DNA from: CAZEVI01 sp964515615
Lineage (GTDB): Bacteria; Patescibacteriota; UBA1384; XYA2-FULL-43-10; CAINNR01
DNA: 15,614 nucleotides
NCBI GenBank assembly: GCA_964515615.1
Contig: CAZEVI010000017.1
Coordinates: forward strand, 1-15,614
Direction: 5' to 3'
The notes below the pieces were generated by a model. The model did no database searches, was not told the origin of the DNA, and saw nothing but the letters and a program-made list of their open reading frames with translations. A program made the position numbers and the translations under genes. Below, piece by piece: positions 1 through 6,828 of the stretch (position 1 is its first letter; every line of letters starts with the position of its first letter).

Positions 1-461
1 CCGTTGTTGTTGGTGTCAACCATTTGGAAAAGTTGACCGGCAAAACCGCTGATGAACTAACTTCAATCGTTGAAAAGAAGGCCGACGAAACTCCTGTCGT
101 AGAGGAGGTAAAGTCGGAGGCAGCGACCGATTCGGCCGCCATGCCAGCTTCCGGTTCCGGTAGCGACGGGTCCACACCGCCGCAACCAGAGCTGTCAACT
201 CCGGCAGAGATTGCCGAGTCGCCGATTGATGTTCCGGTCGAAGAAGAGGAAACTCCGGTTGGCAATACCGGAGGTGAGGCAAGGGCAGAAAGCCCGATGC
301 CAACTGCTCCGCCGGCACCAACAGCTAATAATGCCAGCGCTCCAAGCACCGCACCGACATCGTCACCGGTCAGTGCTTCAGCCGAGGCAACTTTGGCCAC
401 TTCCAACCAACCGCCAGCCGTCGGACAAGCCGCCGCAGGCGACAGTGACCTGTTTGTATAA
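1..461 (+). CDS. C-terminal end of a truncated protein with a disordered Pro/Ala/Ser/Thr-rich tail
   Basis: The frame is open from the left edge (first whole codon at 3) to a TAA at 459-461, so the window holds only the last ~152 residues of a longer protein. It begins VVVGVNHLEKLTGKTADEL, a short stretch that looks folded or helical. After that come an acidic, valine-rich segment and about 100 residues dominated by Pro, Ala, Ser, Thr and Glu, ending GDSDLFV. Such composition indicates an intrinsically disordered tail, not a catalytic domain. A TTG at 24 could be read as a start, but no SD precedes it and the frame continues upstream, so I treat it as internal. I do not recognise the family. 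A terminator lies about 50 nt downstream. Confidence 0.7.
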   Translation, partial: VVVGVNHLEKLTGKTADELTSIVEKKADETPVVEEVKSEAATDSAAMPASGSGSDGSTPPQPELSTPAEIAESPIDVPVEEEETPVGNTGGEARAESPMPTAPPAPTANNASAPSTAPTSSPVSASAEATLATSNQPPAVGQAAAGDSDLFV

Positions 462-509
462 ATCACCGACGCATCATGAGCTAAGTGATAAAACTATTTT
501 TGATCGAAA

Positions 510-550
510 CTAAAAAAGAACCTGTTAAAAGATCTTGGGTTCTTTTTTAG
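510..550. terminator. Bidirectional intrinsic terminator
   Basis: A perfect 13-bp inverted repeat (510-522 with 538-550, arms CTAAAAAAGAACC and GGTTCTTTTTTAG) has a 15-nt loop. The A-rich and T-rich ends supply a U-tract in either direction. It lies between two convergent genes, the truncated gene ending at 461 and dedA ending at 594, and could serve both. Confidence 0.8.
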
Positions 551-593
551 TTGGTTTTCTTATCTCTTACAACTTGCTAACTTGCAATTTGCC

Positions 594-1196
594 CTATCGC
601 CTCTTTAAATGCCTGATAATATACCAAATGGTCAGCAAGATGATCGCCAATCCGATAATTAAATCGAACCTGTGAAAATATGTTCGCAGGTTTTCCCAAT
701 TTTGGCGTAAAATTACTCCGGCCCAAGTCAAAAGGGCAGTGAAAGGAATAACTCCCGCCAGTGTGTAGATGCTGAATTTTTTAACACTCATTTTAGAAAT
801 TCCCGCCGGTAATGAGATAAAAGTTCGAACAACTGGCAAAAGTCGGGCAAAAAAAACCGTGCTGTCGCCGTATTTTTTGAAAAATTTATCCGATGAGTCA
901 AGATCTTTTTGCGACAGCAAAATGTATTTGCCATATTTTTCGATTAGTGGCCGACCGCCGCGATAACCGGCCCAGAAAGCCAAAAATGATCCAGCCATGT
1001 TACCAAGTGAACCGACAATTACAACCGCTACAAATCCGAATTGGCCGCTAGAAACCAAAAAACCGGCAAATGGCATAATCACCTCCGACGGAATCGGAAT
1101 GCACGCTGATTCCAACGCCATTAAGAAAAAAACTCCCCAATACCCGAGATGGGAGATTGTTCCGGTGGCAAAATTTGCTAGCGTGTCAATTATCAT
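594..1196 (-). CDS. DedA-family membrane protein
   Basis: This 200-aa integral membrane protein matches the DedA (SNARE-associated / VTT) family in length and motifs. Residues 29-47 hold the signature ESACIPIPSE, and 115-136 hold FFARLLPVVRT followed by LPAGISKM. In the family, the conserved acidic and arginine residues of these two motifs are required for function. Hydrophobic segments lie near 18-48, 54-78, 142-163 and 178-195. Members are linked to undecaprenyl-phosphate or phospholipid translocation and to membrane-potential homeostasis; the substrate here cannot be inferred. The ATG at 1196 has no SD. The gene stands alone, convergent with the truncated gene on its left. Confidence 0.9.
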   Translation of the reverse strand: MIIDTLANFATGTISHLGYWGVFFLMALESACIPIPSEVIMPFAGFLVSSGQFGFVAVVIVGSLGNMAGSFLAFWAGYRGGRPLIEKYGKYILLSQKDLDSSDKFFKKYGDSTVFFARLLPVVRTFISLPAGISKMSVKKFSIYTLAGVIPFTALLTWAGVILRQNWENLRTYFHRFDLIIGLAIILLTIWYIIRHLKRR

Positions 1197-1254
1197 AGAT
1201 AAAAACTAATACTGAACAACGAATAATTTTGGATTTTTACTATTTGATAATATC

Positions 1255-1278
1255 AAAAAACCCGCGTTTTTGCACGGG
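1255..1278 (-). terminator. Intrinsic terminator of the Cys-rich gene
   Basis: Read on the minus strand, a 6-bp stem (CCCGTG / CGCGGG, one G-U pair) with loop CAAAAA is followed by TTTTTT. The G-U pair becomes a C-A mismatch on the plus strand, which sets the orientation. It lies 21 nt beyond the stop of the gene at 1299. Confidence 0.75.
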
Positions 1279-1298
1279 AATTTTGAATTATTTGCAAA

Positions 1299-1469
1299 CT
1301 ATTTTTCTTCTGATGTTTCTTCTTTCGATGTTCCCTCAGTTGATTCGTTTGGCTCGCACTCGCACGGATCGCAACCACAAACTTCGCATTTACCGGTGGC
1401 GGCTTTTCCCGGTGTTCCCGACTCGTCGCAATCATCACGATGAGCACAGCCACAACAGTTTGATCCCAT
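1299..1469 (-). CDS. Cys-rich, metallothionein-like mini-protein (56 aa)
   Basis: The start is set at 1469 (MGSNCCGCAH) because AAAGGAG sits 5 nt upstream of it; the longer frame from 1493 would place the SD inside the coding region. The 56 residues include nine cysteines (5, 6, 8, 14, 28, 31, 33, 36, 38) and one histidine. They form two clusters: NCCGCAHRDDC, and KCEVCGCDPCEC with CxxC and CxC spacing. The tail is acidic, rich in Ser, Thr and Glu. There is no hydrophobic segment, so it is probably cytosolic. The dense Cys pattern suggests metal binding (Zn, Cu or Fe-S), but I cannot assign it to a named family. It has its own promoter and terminator, so it is probably well expressed and monocistronic. 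Confidence 0.75.
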   Translation of the reverse strand: MGSNCCGCAHRDDCDESGTPGKAATGKCEVCGCDPCECEPNESTEGTSKEETSEEK

Positions 1470-1501
1470 ATTTCTCCTTTGTTTAATTATCAATTATTTT
1501 A

Positions 1502-1530
1502 ATAATATTCTTTGGTTGGGTTTTTGTCAA
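1502..1530 (-). promoter_or_regulatory. Sigma70-type promoter of the Cys-rich gene
   Basis: On the minus strand, TTGACA (1525-1530, perfect -35), a 17-nt spacer and TATTAT (1502-1507, 5/6 to consensus) lie about 32 nt upstream of the start at 1469. The SD AAAGGAG follows downstream. Confidence 0.75.
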
Positions 1531-1542
1531 TCGTGCTGGCTA

Positions 1543-1571
1543 TTGCCAAATTAACAAAAATTGTCTAAGAT
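1543..1571 (+). promoter_or_regulatory. Sigma70-type promoter of the 1607 gene
   Basis: TTGCCA (1543-1548, 5/6) and TAAGAT (1566-1571, 4/6) are separated by 17 nt. The -35 boxes of this promoter and the opposing one (1525-1530) are only 12 bp apart, so a protein bound between them could control both genes. Confidence 0.6.
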
Positions 1572-1606
1572 TAGATTGTTTAAAATTCGGAGTAGGGAGG
1601 AAAATC

Positions 1607-1927
1607 ATGTGCAAATTGGAGAAAGAATTTGACATTTGGAATTTTGGTGAACGATCATTTTCAAGAATCGGAAGGGTTTATATCTATAATGACGGAAGCA
1701 TCAATTTCAGTAATGAAACACCTGCCGGCATAAAGGAGATGATTCTCGCCGGCATCGAATTTCCCAAACCGTTTGTCGGTGGCGGTATTTTGGCTAAAAT
1801 TCACTGGTATTTCAATCCGGAAACAATTACCGTCAAACCATGCGACGAACTTTTCGCCGAAGCACTTGATTATTATCAGCAGCAAGAACAATTTTATGCC
1901 CAATTGGCTCGCGGAGCCGAAGTTTAA
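1607..1927 (+). CDS. Hypothetical protein (106 aa)
   Basis: The ATG at 1607 is supported by a strong SD (GGGAGG, 1595-1600) with a 6-nt gap, an upstream promoter and a terminator right after the stop. The 106-aa product has no signal peptide or transmembrane segment. Its N-terminal half alternates short hydrophobic and polar runs (FSRIGRVYIYNDGSINFS), which suggests beta structure. The centre has a GGGILAKIHWYF patch, and the C-terminus is a probable helix rich in Tyr and Gln (EALDYYQQQEQFYAQLA). I do not recognise a family. It shares a divergent control region with the Cys-rich gene but no obvious functional link. Confidence 0.7.
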   Translation: MCKLEKEFDIWNFGERSFSRIGRVYIYNDGSINFSNETPAGIKEMILAGIEFPKPFVGGGILAKIHWYFNPETITVKPCDELFAEALDYYQQQEQFYAQLARGAEV

Positions 1928-1943
1928 TCTTTTTTAACCTTTT

Positions 1944-1969
1944 CCGGCAGCACCCTGCCGGTTTTTTTT
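1944..1969 (+). terminator. Intrinsic terminator after the 1607 gene
   Basis: A perfect 7-bp stem CCGGCAG / CTGCCGG with loop CACC (1944-1961) is followed by eight T (1962-1969), 16 nt after the stop codon. On the minus strand no T-tract follows, so it serves the plus-strand gene. Confidence 0.9.
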
Positions 1970-1971
1970 AA

Positions 1972-2769
1972 TTACGCCATTTTATTCAAATCGTCAACGA
2001 AAGATTCAGTTTCTTCGACTGTTTTCGAAATCAACTCACTGGCTTTTTCAGTTTCCATTGCTGCTTTTTTAACTAAAATTGAATAACCAGCCAAACAATA
2101 TTTATGGATAAAATTTTTTACTTCCGATTCTGACAACAATTTATTATCGCCGATAAAATTTTCAAAATGAGACAGAGCAAATTCCCATGATCTTTCCTCA
2201 TCTTCTAACAATTTAAGAGCTTCAGCCACGGAGATCTCCTCTTTAAAATGAACTTTCTTGCGAATATCACTTAGATCTGTGGCACGACTAAAAATTTCAT
2301 CGTTTTTTACCTCTTTGTCAGACATGGAAAAATGGAAATGCCCGGCTTCGTGATAAATAGTCAAAATTTTGTAGGGATTCAGAACGTCTCCGGCGATTAA
2401 TAAAAATTCTCCATAATTTAGAGACGCTTGATTGATTGCGGTCGGAGCAAAAAGAATTATCGGCGGATCTTTAAAAATATCATCTAACCCAGCTTTTTCG
2501 CCCGAAATAGAATTAATAATATATAATTGCTCGACTTCATAGATCGGAGTATCTTCAAAACCCTTGACAGTAAATTCCAACTCTGTTTGATGGTAATTTA
2601 AAACCAATTCAAATTCACCAATTTTTTTTCGCACTTCACCTGCGTCTTGGTATTCGGTATCCGACTCGAAAGAACGCTCACGAAGATCTCTCATCTCTGC
2701 TTTTGTCGTCGAATATATATGATTTTCTAAACTCGGGTTCATTTCAAAATGGCTACTGTTTTTAAACAT
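1972..2769 (-). CDS. Putative HExxH zinc metallopeptidase (zincin-like), overlapping valS
   Basis: The 265-aa protein carries a zincin motif, IYHEAGHFHF, with HEAGH at residues 140-144. A downstream Glu-rich helix, DEERSWEFALSHFENF (190-205), could give the third zinc ligand. HExxH followed by an E-x-x-x-W/A-x-x-FA helix resembles ImmA/IrrE-type and related minimal peptidases, but I see no helix-turn-helix domain. The N-terminal half (30-130) looks like a mixed alpha/beta unit, and the C-terminus (235-262) is an acidic helix. No signal peptide is present, so it is probably cytosolic. Its ATG lies inside the end of valS: the two genes share 8 nt (ATGTTTAA), which suggests co-transcription and translational coupling. 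The substrate is unknown, and an inactive zincin fold is possible. Confidence 0.65.
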   Translation of the reverse strand: MFKNSSHFEMNPSLENHIYSTTKAEMRDLRERSFESDTEYQDAGEVRKKIGEFELVLNYHQTELEFTVKGFEDTPIYEVEQLYIINSISGEKAGLDDIFKDPPIILFAPTAINQASLNYGEFLLIAGDVLNPYKILTIYHEAGHFHFSMSDKEVKNDEIFSRATDLSDIRKKVHFKEEISVAEALKLLEDEERSWEFALSHFENFIGDNKLLSESEVKNFIHKYCLAGYSILVKKAAMETEKASELISKTVEETESFVDDLNKMA

Positions 2770-4999
2770 TGGTTATCTCTAAAGTTATTTGTTTTGGCCA
2801 GTTACTAATCATTATTGATTCAGCCAAATCGGGAGTAAATTCTCGTAATTCTTGCCAAACGGCTTCGGTTATAAACGGCAAGTATGGGTGCATTATAACT
2901 AGACTCTCGGAGAGTATTTTAATTAATATTTTTTTGGTATTTTCTATAGCTTTTTTATTCTCTTTATCTTCCAATTGTTTCTTTGCTTCCTCAATATACT
3001 GATCACAAAATTCATGCCAGAAATATTTATATAACTCTTCGCCGGCTAGTGAAAATTGGAATTTGTCAATGTGGGCGGTTACCGATTTTTTAATTTCTTC
3101 GTGCTGATTGAGTATTTTTTTATCTGCTGATGTTAACAGTTTCTCATCGATATCTAAATCAGTAATTCTTGCGTCGCCCAGTTCTCCACTCTGTAAATCG
3201 CCCTCGGTTACCCGCAGCGACACGAAACGCGATGCGTTCCAAATTTTGTTGGTAAAGTTGCGATAACCTTTAATTTTGCTCTCGCCGACTGCAAGGTCTT
3301 GACCGGGCGTTGAGCCGACAATTAGGGCCATTCGCAGCGCGTCAGTTCCATACTTTGCAATCAAATCCAGCGGATCGAGCACATTGCCGAGCGATTTTGA
3401 CATCTTTCTGTTTTGTTCATCGCGAACCAAACCATGCAGATAAACCGTTTCAAATGGAATTTTGCCAGTTAGTTCTAAACCCATCATTATCATTCTGGCG
3501 ACCCAAAAAAACAAAATGTCATAGCCGGTTTCCATTACTGTTGTCGGGTAAAATTTCTGATAATCGCTTGCCGATTCGTCCGGCCAACCAAGCGTCGAAA
3601 ACGGCCAGAGCGCACTTGAAAACCAAGTGTCAAGCACATCCGGATCCTGCTCCCAATCAGCAATATCTTCTGGAAGATCTTCTCCAACAAAAATGTCTTC
3701 TTTTGATAATTTTAAATTTTCAATTTTTAATTTTAAATTCGCGTCTCGTTTGTACCAAACGGGAACACGGTGCCCCCACCAGAGTTGTCGAGAAATGCAC
3801 CAGTCGCGAATATTATCCAACCAGTGAAAATAGACTTTTTCAAACCGTTTTGGAATGATTTTAATCTCACCCGATTCCACAGCTTCACGTGCTTTCTTTA
3901 CCAACGGCTTCATTTTTACAAACCATTGAAGCGATGGCAGTGGTTCGATCGCCCCGCCACAGCGATAGCAAATCGCCAAATTGTTTTCAATCTCTTGCTC
4001 TTTCTCTAAAAGATCGTTTAATCTCAGAAATTCGACTAATTTTTCCCGCGCTTCTAAAACTTTTAGCCCTTGATATTTGCCGGTAGTGTCGGTCATTCGC
4101 CCATGTTCATCGATAACTTTAATTTTTTCCAAATTGTGATCCTCGGCCATTTTCCAATCGATCATTGAATGCGCTGGTGTTACACCAACAGCGCCAGTTC
4201 CGAATTCTTTGTCAACCGCCCGATCAGCAATAATTTTGATTTTTCGCTTTACACCATCGAGATCAATTTCGAACTCTTGGTTGACAAAATTTTTATATCG
4301 ACTGTCCGCCGGATTAACCGCCACAGCCGTATCGCCAAATTTGGTTTCCGGCCGAGTGGTGGCAATAGTTATTGGAAAATTTTTATCATATTTAAAATAA
4401 TAGAGTTTGGCCTTTTGGCTTTCGTGTTCAACTTCATCGTCAGAAATTGCCGTGCCGCACTTTGGACACCAGTTGACAATATACTCTCCGCGATAGATTA
4501 AATCTTTTTCGTAAAGATGAACAAAAGCTTGACTAACCGCTTCCGAAAGCCCCTCGTCCAAGGTAAATCTCTCCCGCGACCAATCGCAAGATGAGCCAAG
4601 TGCCCGCAGTTGCTGAGTAATTTTGCCACCGTATTCTTCTTTCCATCTCCAAACTTCGGCGACAAATTTCTCCCGTCCAAGTTGATTTTTGTTGACTCCA
4701 TCTTTGCGCAATTTTTTATCAACCACGCTTTGTGTTGCAATTCCGGCGTGATCGGTACCGGGAATCCAAAGAGCCGCATCGCCAAATAGGCGGTGATAGC
4801 GAATCATTAAATCTTCAAGCGTCGCAAACATTGCGTGACCAATATGAAGCTTGCCGGTAACATTCGGTGGCGGAACAGCAATAACAAACGGCTTTCCGTC
4901 TGAATTTTGTTCCGGCTTAAAGTAACCGGATGATTCCCAGTAATTATAAAGCTCGCCTTCTTTTTCTACATGTTGCCAATTTTTTCCAAATGTTTTCAT
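2762..4999 (-). CDS. valS: Valyl-tRNA synthetase, compact form
   Basis: This 745-aa class I aminoacyl-tRNA synthetase joins valine to tRNA-Val and edits mischarged threonine. It has HIGH at 52-55 (PPPNVTGKLHIGH) and KMSKS at 532-536. The CP1 editing domain shows ATTRPET near 213-219 and GTGAVGVTPAH to DWKMAEDHNL at 267-290. Two Cys pairs, CPKC (178-181) and CYRC (344-347), match the zinc-binding Cys4 arrangement known in bacterial ValRS. WCISRQLWWGHRVPVWY (400-416) is characteristic. At 745 aa it is about 200 residues shorter than E. coli ValS and ends after the anticodon-binding helical domain, so the C-terminal coiled-coil arm is missing. Residues 420-431 (ANLKLKIENLKL) are an AT-rich in-frame insert. 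There is no SD; GATAAT lies 5 nt before ATG. Confidence 0.96.
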   Translation of the reverse strand: MKTFGKNWQHVEKEGELYNYWESSGYFKPEQNSDGKPFVIAVPPPNVTGKLHIGHAMFATLEDLMIRYHRLFGDAALWIPGTDHAGIATQSVVDKKLRKDGVNKNQLGREKFVAEVWRWKEEYGGKITQQLRALGSSCDWSRERFTLDEGLSEAVSQAFVHLYEKDLIYRGEYIVNWCPKCGTAISDDEVEHESQKAKLYYFKYDKNFPITIATTRPETKFGDTAVAVNPADSRYKNFVNQEFEIDLDGVKRKIKIIADRAVDKEFGTGAVGVTPAHSMIDWKMAEDHNLEKIKVIDEHGRMTDTTGKYQGLKVLEAREKLVEFLRLNDLLEKEQEIENNLAICYRCGGAIEPLPSLQWFVKMKPLVKKAREAVESGEIKIIPKRFEKVYFHWLDNIRDWCISRQLWWGHRVPVWYKRDANLKLKIENLKLSKEDIFVGEDLPEDIADWEQDPDVLDTWFSSALWPFSTLGWPDESASDYQKFYPTTVMETGYDILFFWVARMIMMGLELTGKIPFETVYLHGLVRDEQNRKMSKSLGNVLDPLDLIAKYGTDALRMALIVGSTPGQDLAVGESKIKGYRNFTNKIWNASRFVSLRVTEGDLQSGELGDARITDLDIDEKLLTSADKKILNQHEEIKKSVTAHIDKFQFSLAGEELYKYFWHEFCDQYIEEAKKQLEDKENKKAIENTKKILIKILSESLVIMHPYLPFITEAVWQELREFTPDLAESIMISNWPKQITLEITNV
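3706..3740. repeat. AT-rich text-like insert inside valS
   Basis: On the plus strand this run consists almost only of TTTTAAATTTTCAA-type words and encodes ANLKLKIENLKL in valS (residues 420-431), between the WWGHRVPVWY motif and the EDIFVGEDLP segment. It resembles the AT-rich strings between genes elsewhere in the window. In-frame insertion is inferred. Confidence 0.5.
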
Positions 5000-5004
5000 C
5001 TGAT

Positions 5005-5010
5005 ATTATC
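5005..5010 (-). promoter_or_regulatory. -10-like box directly before valS (possible leaderless start)
   Basis: GATAAT on the minus strand (5/6 to consensus) ends 5 nt before the valS ATG, with no SD. If used, transcription would begin at or next to the start codon. The -35 match is poor (CAAACA at 17 nt). Confidence 0.4.
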
Positions 5011-5164
5011 CGCGTTAAAAATCAGTGTGTTTGTGTTATGTTGCCAATTTTTCTTAAACGTTTTTTTCATAACTATATTCAAAGCTTAGCAAATTTCTCT
5101 CAATTTTACCATTGAAAAAAAGAAAATGATGCAATTGTCTTAATCCTTGAAAGGAGTGATCAAA

Positions 5165-5335
5165 ATGACAAGAAAGCAATGGAAAAAATATTACAGAAAA
5201 ACTCGAAAACATGATCGTCAATTTAGCGCAAGGATAAATAAATTGATGCAGCGAAACTTTACGGAATTATTTGACGAAACTCTTTTGCAAGAAGAAATGC
5301 CATATCTGCGGCAGTTATTGTGCCTCATAAGGTGA
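5165..5335 (+). CDS. Small basic protein of unknown function (56 aa)
   Basis: The start is placed at ATG 5165 because AAAGGAG (5150-5156) lies 8 nt upstream; an in-frame TTG at 5147 would put the SD inside the gene. The 56-aa product starts MTRKQWKKYYRKTRKHDRQF, a strongly basic helix-prone segment that could bind nucleic acid or the ribosome. An acidic, Leu-rich amphipathic half follows (ELFDETLLQEEMPYLRQLL). It has no signal peptide or membrane segment. A clean terminator follows at 5464. The SD and isolated position argue that it is real, but the family is unknown. Confidence 0.6.
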   Translation: MTRKQWKKYYRKTRKHDRQFSARINKLMQRNFTELFDETLLQEEMPYLRQLLCLIR

Positions 5336-5463
5336 AGATATCAATTCAATGGCAAATGCCCGGCAAATGATTTTATGTTTCCTAATCGTTTCAAAAGATG
5401 CGCCGACGCGCGCAAAGAAGTTTTAGTGACTGACTCTGACTAATCTATTACTCCCAAGTCCTC

Positions 5464-5489
5464 CGGATGCGCTCAGCATCCGTTTTTTT
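5464..5489 (+). terminator. Intrinsic terminator between the 5165 gene and tsaD
   Basis: A perfect 7-bp stem CGGATGC / GCATCCG (5464-5470, 5476-5482) with loop GCTCA is followed by seven T. Only the plus orientation has a T-tract, so it ends the transcript of the small basic gene. The 128 nt between that gene and this terminator hold no supportable gene. Confidence 0.85.
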
Positions 5490-5494
5490 ATTTT

Positions 5495-6766
5495 CTAGCT
5501 CGATGTTAGCTCTAAATTCGAATCGACTGTTGTTTCGAACAATTCGGAAATATCTCTCTTGAGTATGTGATAGTAGGCGGCGATTCCAATCATTACCGCA
5601 TTGTCGCCGCAAAATGACATTTCCGGCATCAAAAATTTAACATTAATTTCATCTAGCCGCACTTGCATTTCTTCACGCAGATGCTTGTTTGCCGCCACAC
5701 CGCCGGCCAAAATTACCGTTTTCGGTTTATATTTTTTAGCTGCCCGAACAGTTTTTGTGCAAAGCACATCTACCACCGCTTCTTCAAAGGCAAAGCAAAT
5801 TTCTTCTTTGCGATATAAACCATTGACGCCATTTTTTATTACTTCGGTCAAAACCGCCGTCTTTAGTCCGGAAAATGAAAAATCAAAGTTCGGTTTGTCA
5901 ATAAGCGGTCGAGGGAATTTAATAGCTGTCGCTTGATAGCTGTTAGATTTATTAGAATTTTGAAATTTGGGATTTGTTTGTGATTTGGAAATTGGAAATT
6001 TTCCCCGAAAAGCGGCGGCTTTCTGGGAAACAGCCGGTCCTCCCGGGTATCCTAACTCAAGAAGTTTTGCGACTTTATCAAAAGCTTCACCCGCCGCATC
6101 GTCAATAGTTTCCCCCAATGTCTGATATTTGCCATGATCGTGCATTAAAGTTAACGACGTGTGTCCCCCAGAAACCGTTAAAGCAAGGACGGGAAATTGC
6201 ATTCGGTATTCGGCTTTTTGGTTTTGTTTAGAATTTAGAGTTTCGGATTTCGGATTTGACTCAGCGTACGCCGAGTAAATATGTCCTTCAATGTGATTTA
6301 TCGGAATCAACGGTAAATTCTTAGCATATGCGATTGTCTTGGCCGCATTAAAACCAACCAAAAGCGAACCGATCAAACCCGGCCCATTTGTCACCGCGAT
6401 GTGAGTGATCCCTTTCAATAACTTCTCTTTATTAGTTATTAGTTTTTCATTTGATTTTGACAATGCCTCTATAACAACTGGCAAAATACACTCCATTTGC
6501 GCTCGACTGGCGACTTCGGGCACAATTCCGCCGGTTTTGGCATGCAAATTTACTGAAGAGCTGACAACACTCGACAGAACCACCGGAAAGTCATTGTTAC
6601 ATTGTTGTATTGCTATATTGTTGTTTGGAATTTGAGATTTAAGATTTGAGATTTGTTTGGAATTTGTTTCTTGTTTCTTGTTGCTTTTTTTTGCAACGCA
6701 AATCACCGCCGCCGCCGTTTCGTCACAGGATGTTTCGATTGCCAAAATTTTAATATTATTTTTCAT
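5495..6766 (-). CDS. tsaD: tRNA N6-adenosine threonylcarbamoyltransferase TsaD
   Basis: TsaD transfers threonylcarbamoyl from the adenylate made by TsaC/Sua5 to A37 of ANN-decoding tRNAs, acting with TsaB and TsaE in the cytoplasm. Diagnostic motifs are present: LAIETSCDETAAAV at the N-terminus (8-21), the metal-binding NHIEGH with H158 and H162, VSGGHTSL (198-205), GEAFDKVAKLL (226-236), SFSGLKTAV (297-305), AGGVAANKHLR (354-364) and CGDNAVMIG (386-394). The protein has 423 residues against roughly 340 for the family. The excess is four AT-rich in-frame inserts, near residues 25-60, 104-116, 170-190 and 256-283, all between conserved motifs. The core motifs are intact, so it is probably functional. 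There is no SD; an extended -10-like box lies 7 nt before ATG. Confidence 0.96.
   Translation of the reverse strand: MKNNIKILAIETSCDETAAAVICVAKKSNKKQETNSKQISNLKSQIPNNNIAIQQCNNDFPVVLSSVVSSSVNLHAKTGGIVPEVASRAQMECILPVVIEALSKSNEKLITNKEKLLKGITHIAVTNGPGLIGSLLVGFNAAKTIAYAKNLPLIPINHIEGHIYSAYAESNPKSETLNSKQNQKAEYRMQFPVLALTVSGGHTSLTLMHDHGKYQTLGETIDDAAGEAFDKVAKLLELGYPGGPAVSQKAAAFRGKFPISKSQTNPKFQNSNKSNSYQATAIKFPRPLIDKPNFDFSFSGLKTAVLTEVIKNGVNGLYRKEEICFAFEEAVVDVLCTKTVRAAKKYKPKTVILAGGVAANKHLREEMQVRLDEINVKFLMPEMSFCGDNAVMIGIAAYYHILKRDISELFETTVDSNLELTSS
5918..6001. repeat. In-frame AT-rich insert 4 in tsaD
   Basis: Plus-strand words such as TTTGAAATTTGGGATTTG and GATTTGGAAATTGGAAATT encode the Asn/Ser/Lys-rich segment KSQTNPKFQNSNKSNSYQ (261-278). 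It separates GGPAVSQKAAAF from KFPRPL, a region that is normally short in TsaD. Confidence 0.65.
6197..6259. repeat. In-frame AT-rich insert 3 in tsaD
   Basis: Plus-strand text includes TTTAGAATTTAGAG and the doublet TTTCGGATTTCGGATTTG. It encodes NPKSETLNSKQNQKAEYRMQ (171-190), between the HIEGHIYSAY metal site and FPVLALTVSGGH. It shares a 16-nt word and the peptide LNSKQ with the femAB insert. Confidence 0.65.
6419..6457. repeat. In-frame AT-rich insert 2 in tsaD
   Basis: The ATTAGTTATTAGTTTTTC-type string encodes SKSNEKLITNKEKL (103-116), just before the ITHIAVTNGPGLIGSL motif. It is shorter than the other inserts, and natural length variation of this loop is an alternative. Confidence 0.4.
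6587..6694. repeat. In-frame AT-rich insert 1 in tsaD
   Basis: A plus-strand string of the type TTTGGAATTTGAGATTTAAG, with repeated TTGTT and TTTCTTG words, encodes about 36 residues, including ETNSKQISNLKSQIPNNN (33-50). It interrupts the N-terminal ASKHA fold between ETSCDETAAAV and VLSSVVSSSV. Confidence 0.7.
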
Positions 6767-6773
6767 TTAATAA

Positions 6774-6821
6774 ATGATAGCAGAAAAAAACTGGATTTCC
6801 CAGCAGAAAAAATGTTAAGAT
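6774..6821. promoter_or_regulatory. Divergent -10-like boxes for tsaD (-) and femAB (+)
   Basis: On the minus strand, TGCTATCAT (hexamer 6774-6779, extended -10) ends 7 nt before the tsaD ATG. On the plus strand, TGTTAAGAT (hexamer 6816-6821, extended -10) ends 7 nt before the femAB ATG. The intergenic space is only 62 bp, neither gene has an SD, and -35 matches are weak. Both fit leaderless transcription from extended -10 promoters. Confidence 0.45.
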
Positions 6822-6828
6822 CAAATCA

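Noticed and set aside
3310..3858. 182-aa plus-strand frame inside valS
   Set aside because: It is antisense to a clearly conserved gene, has no SD, and has an unlikely composition; a shadow frame.
5349..5443. Tiny ORFs (22-25 codons) between the small basic gene and its terminator
   Set aside because: No SD at a useful distance and no recognisable features; most likely the 3' untranslated region.
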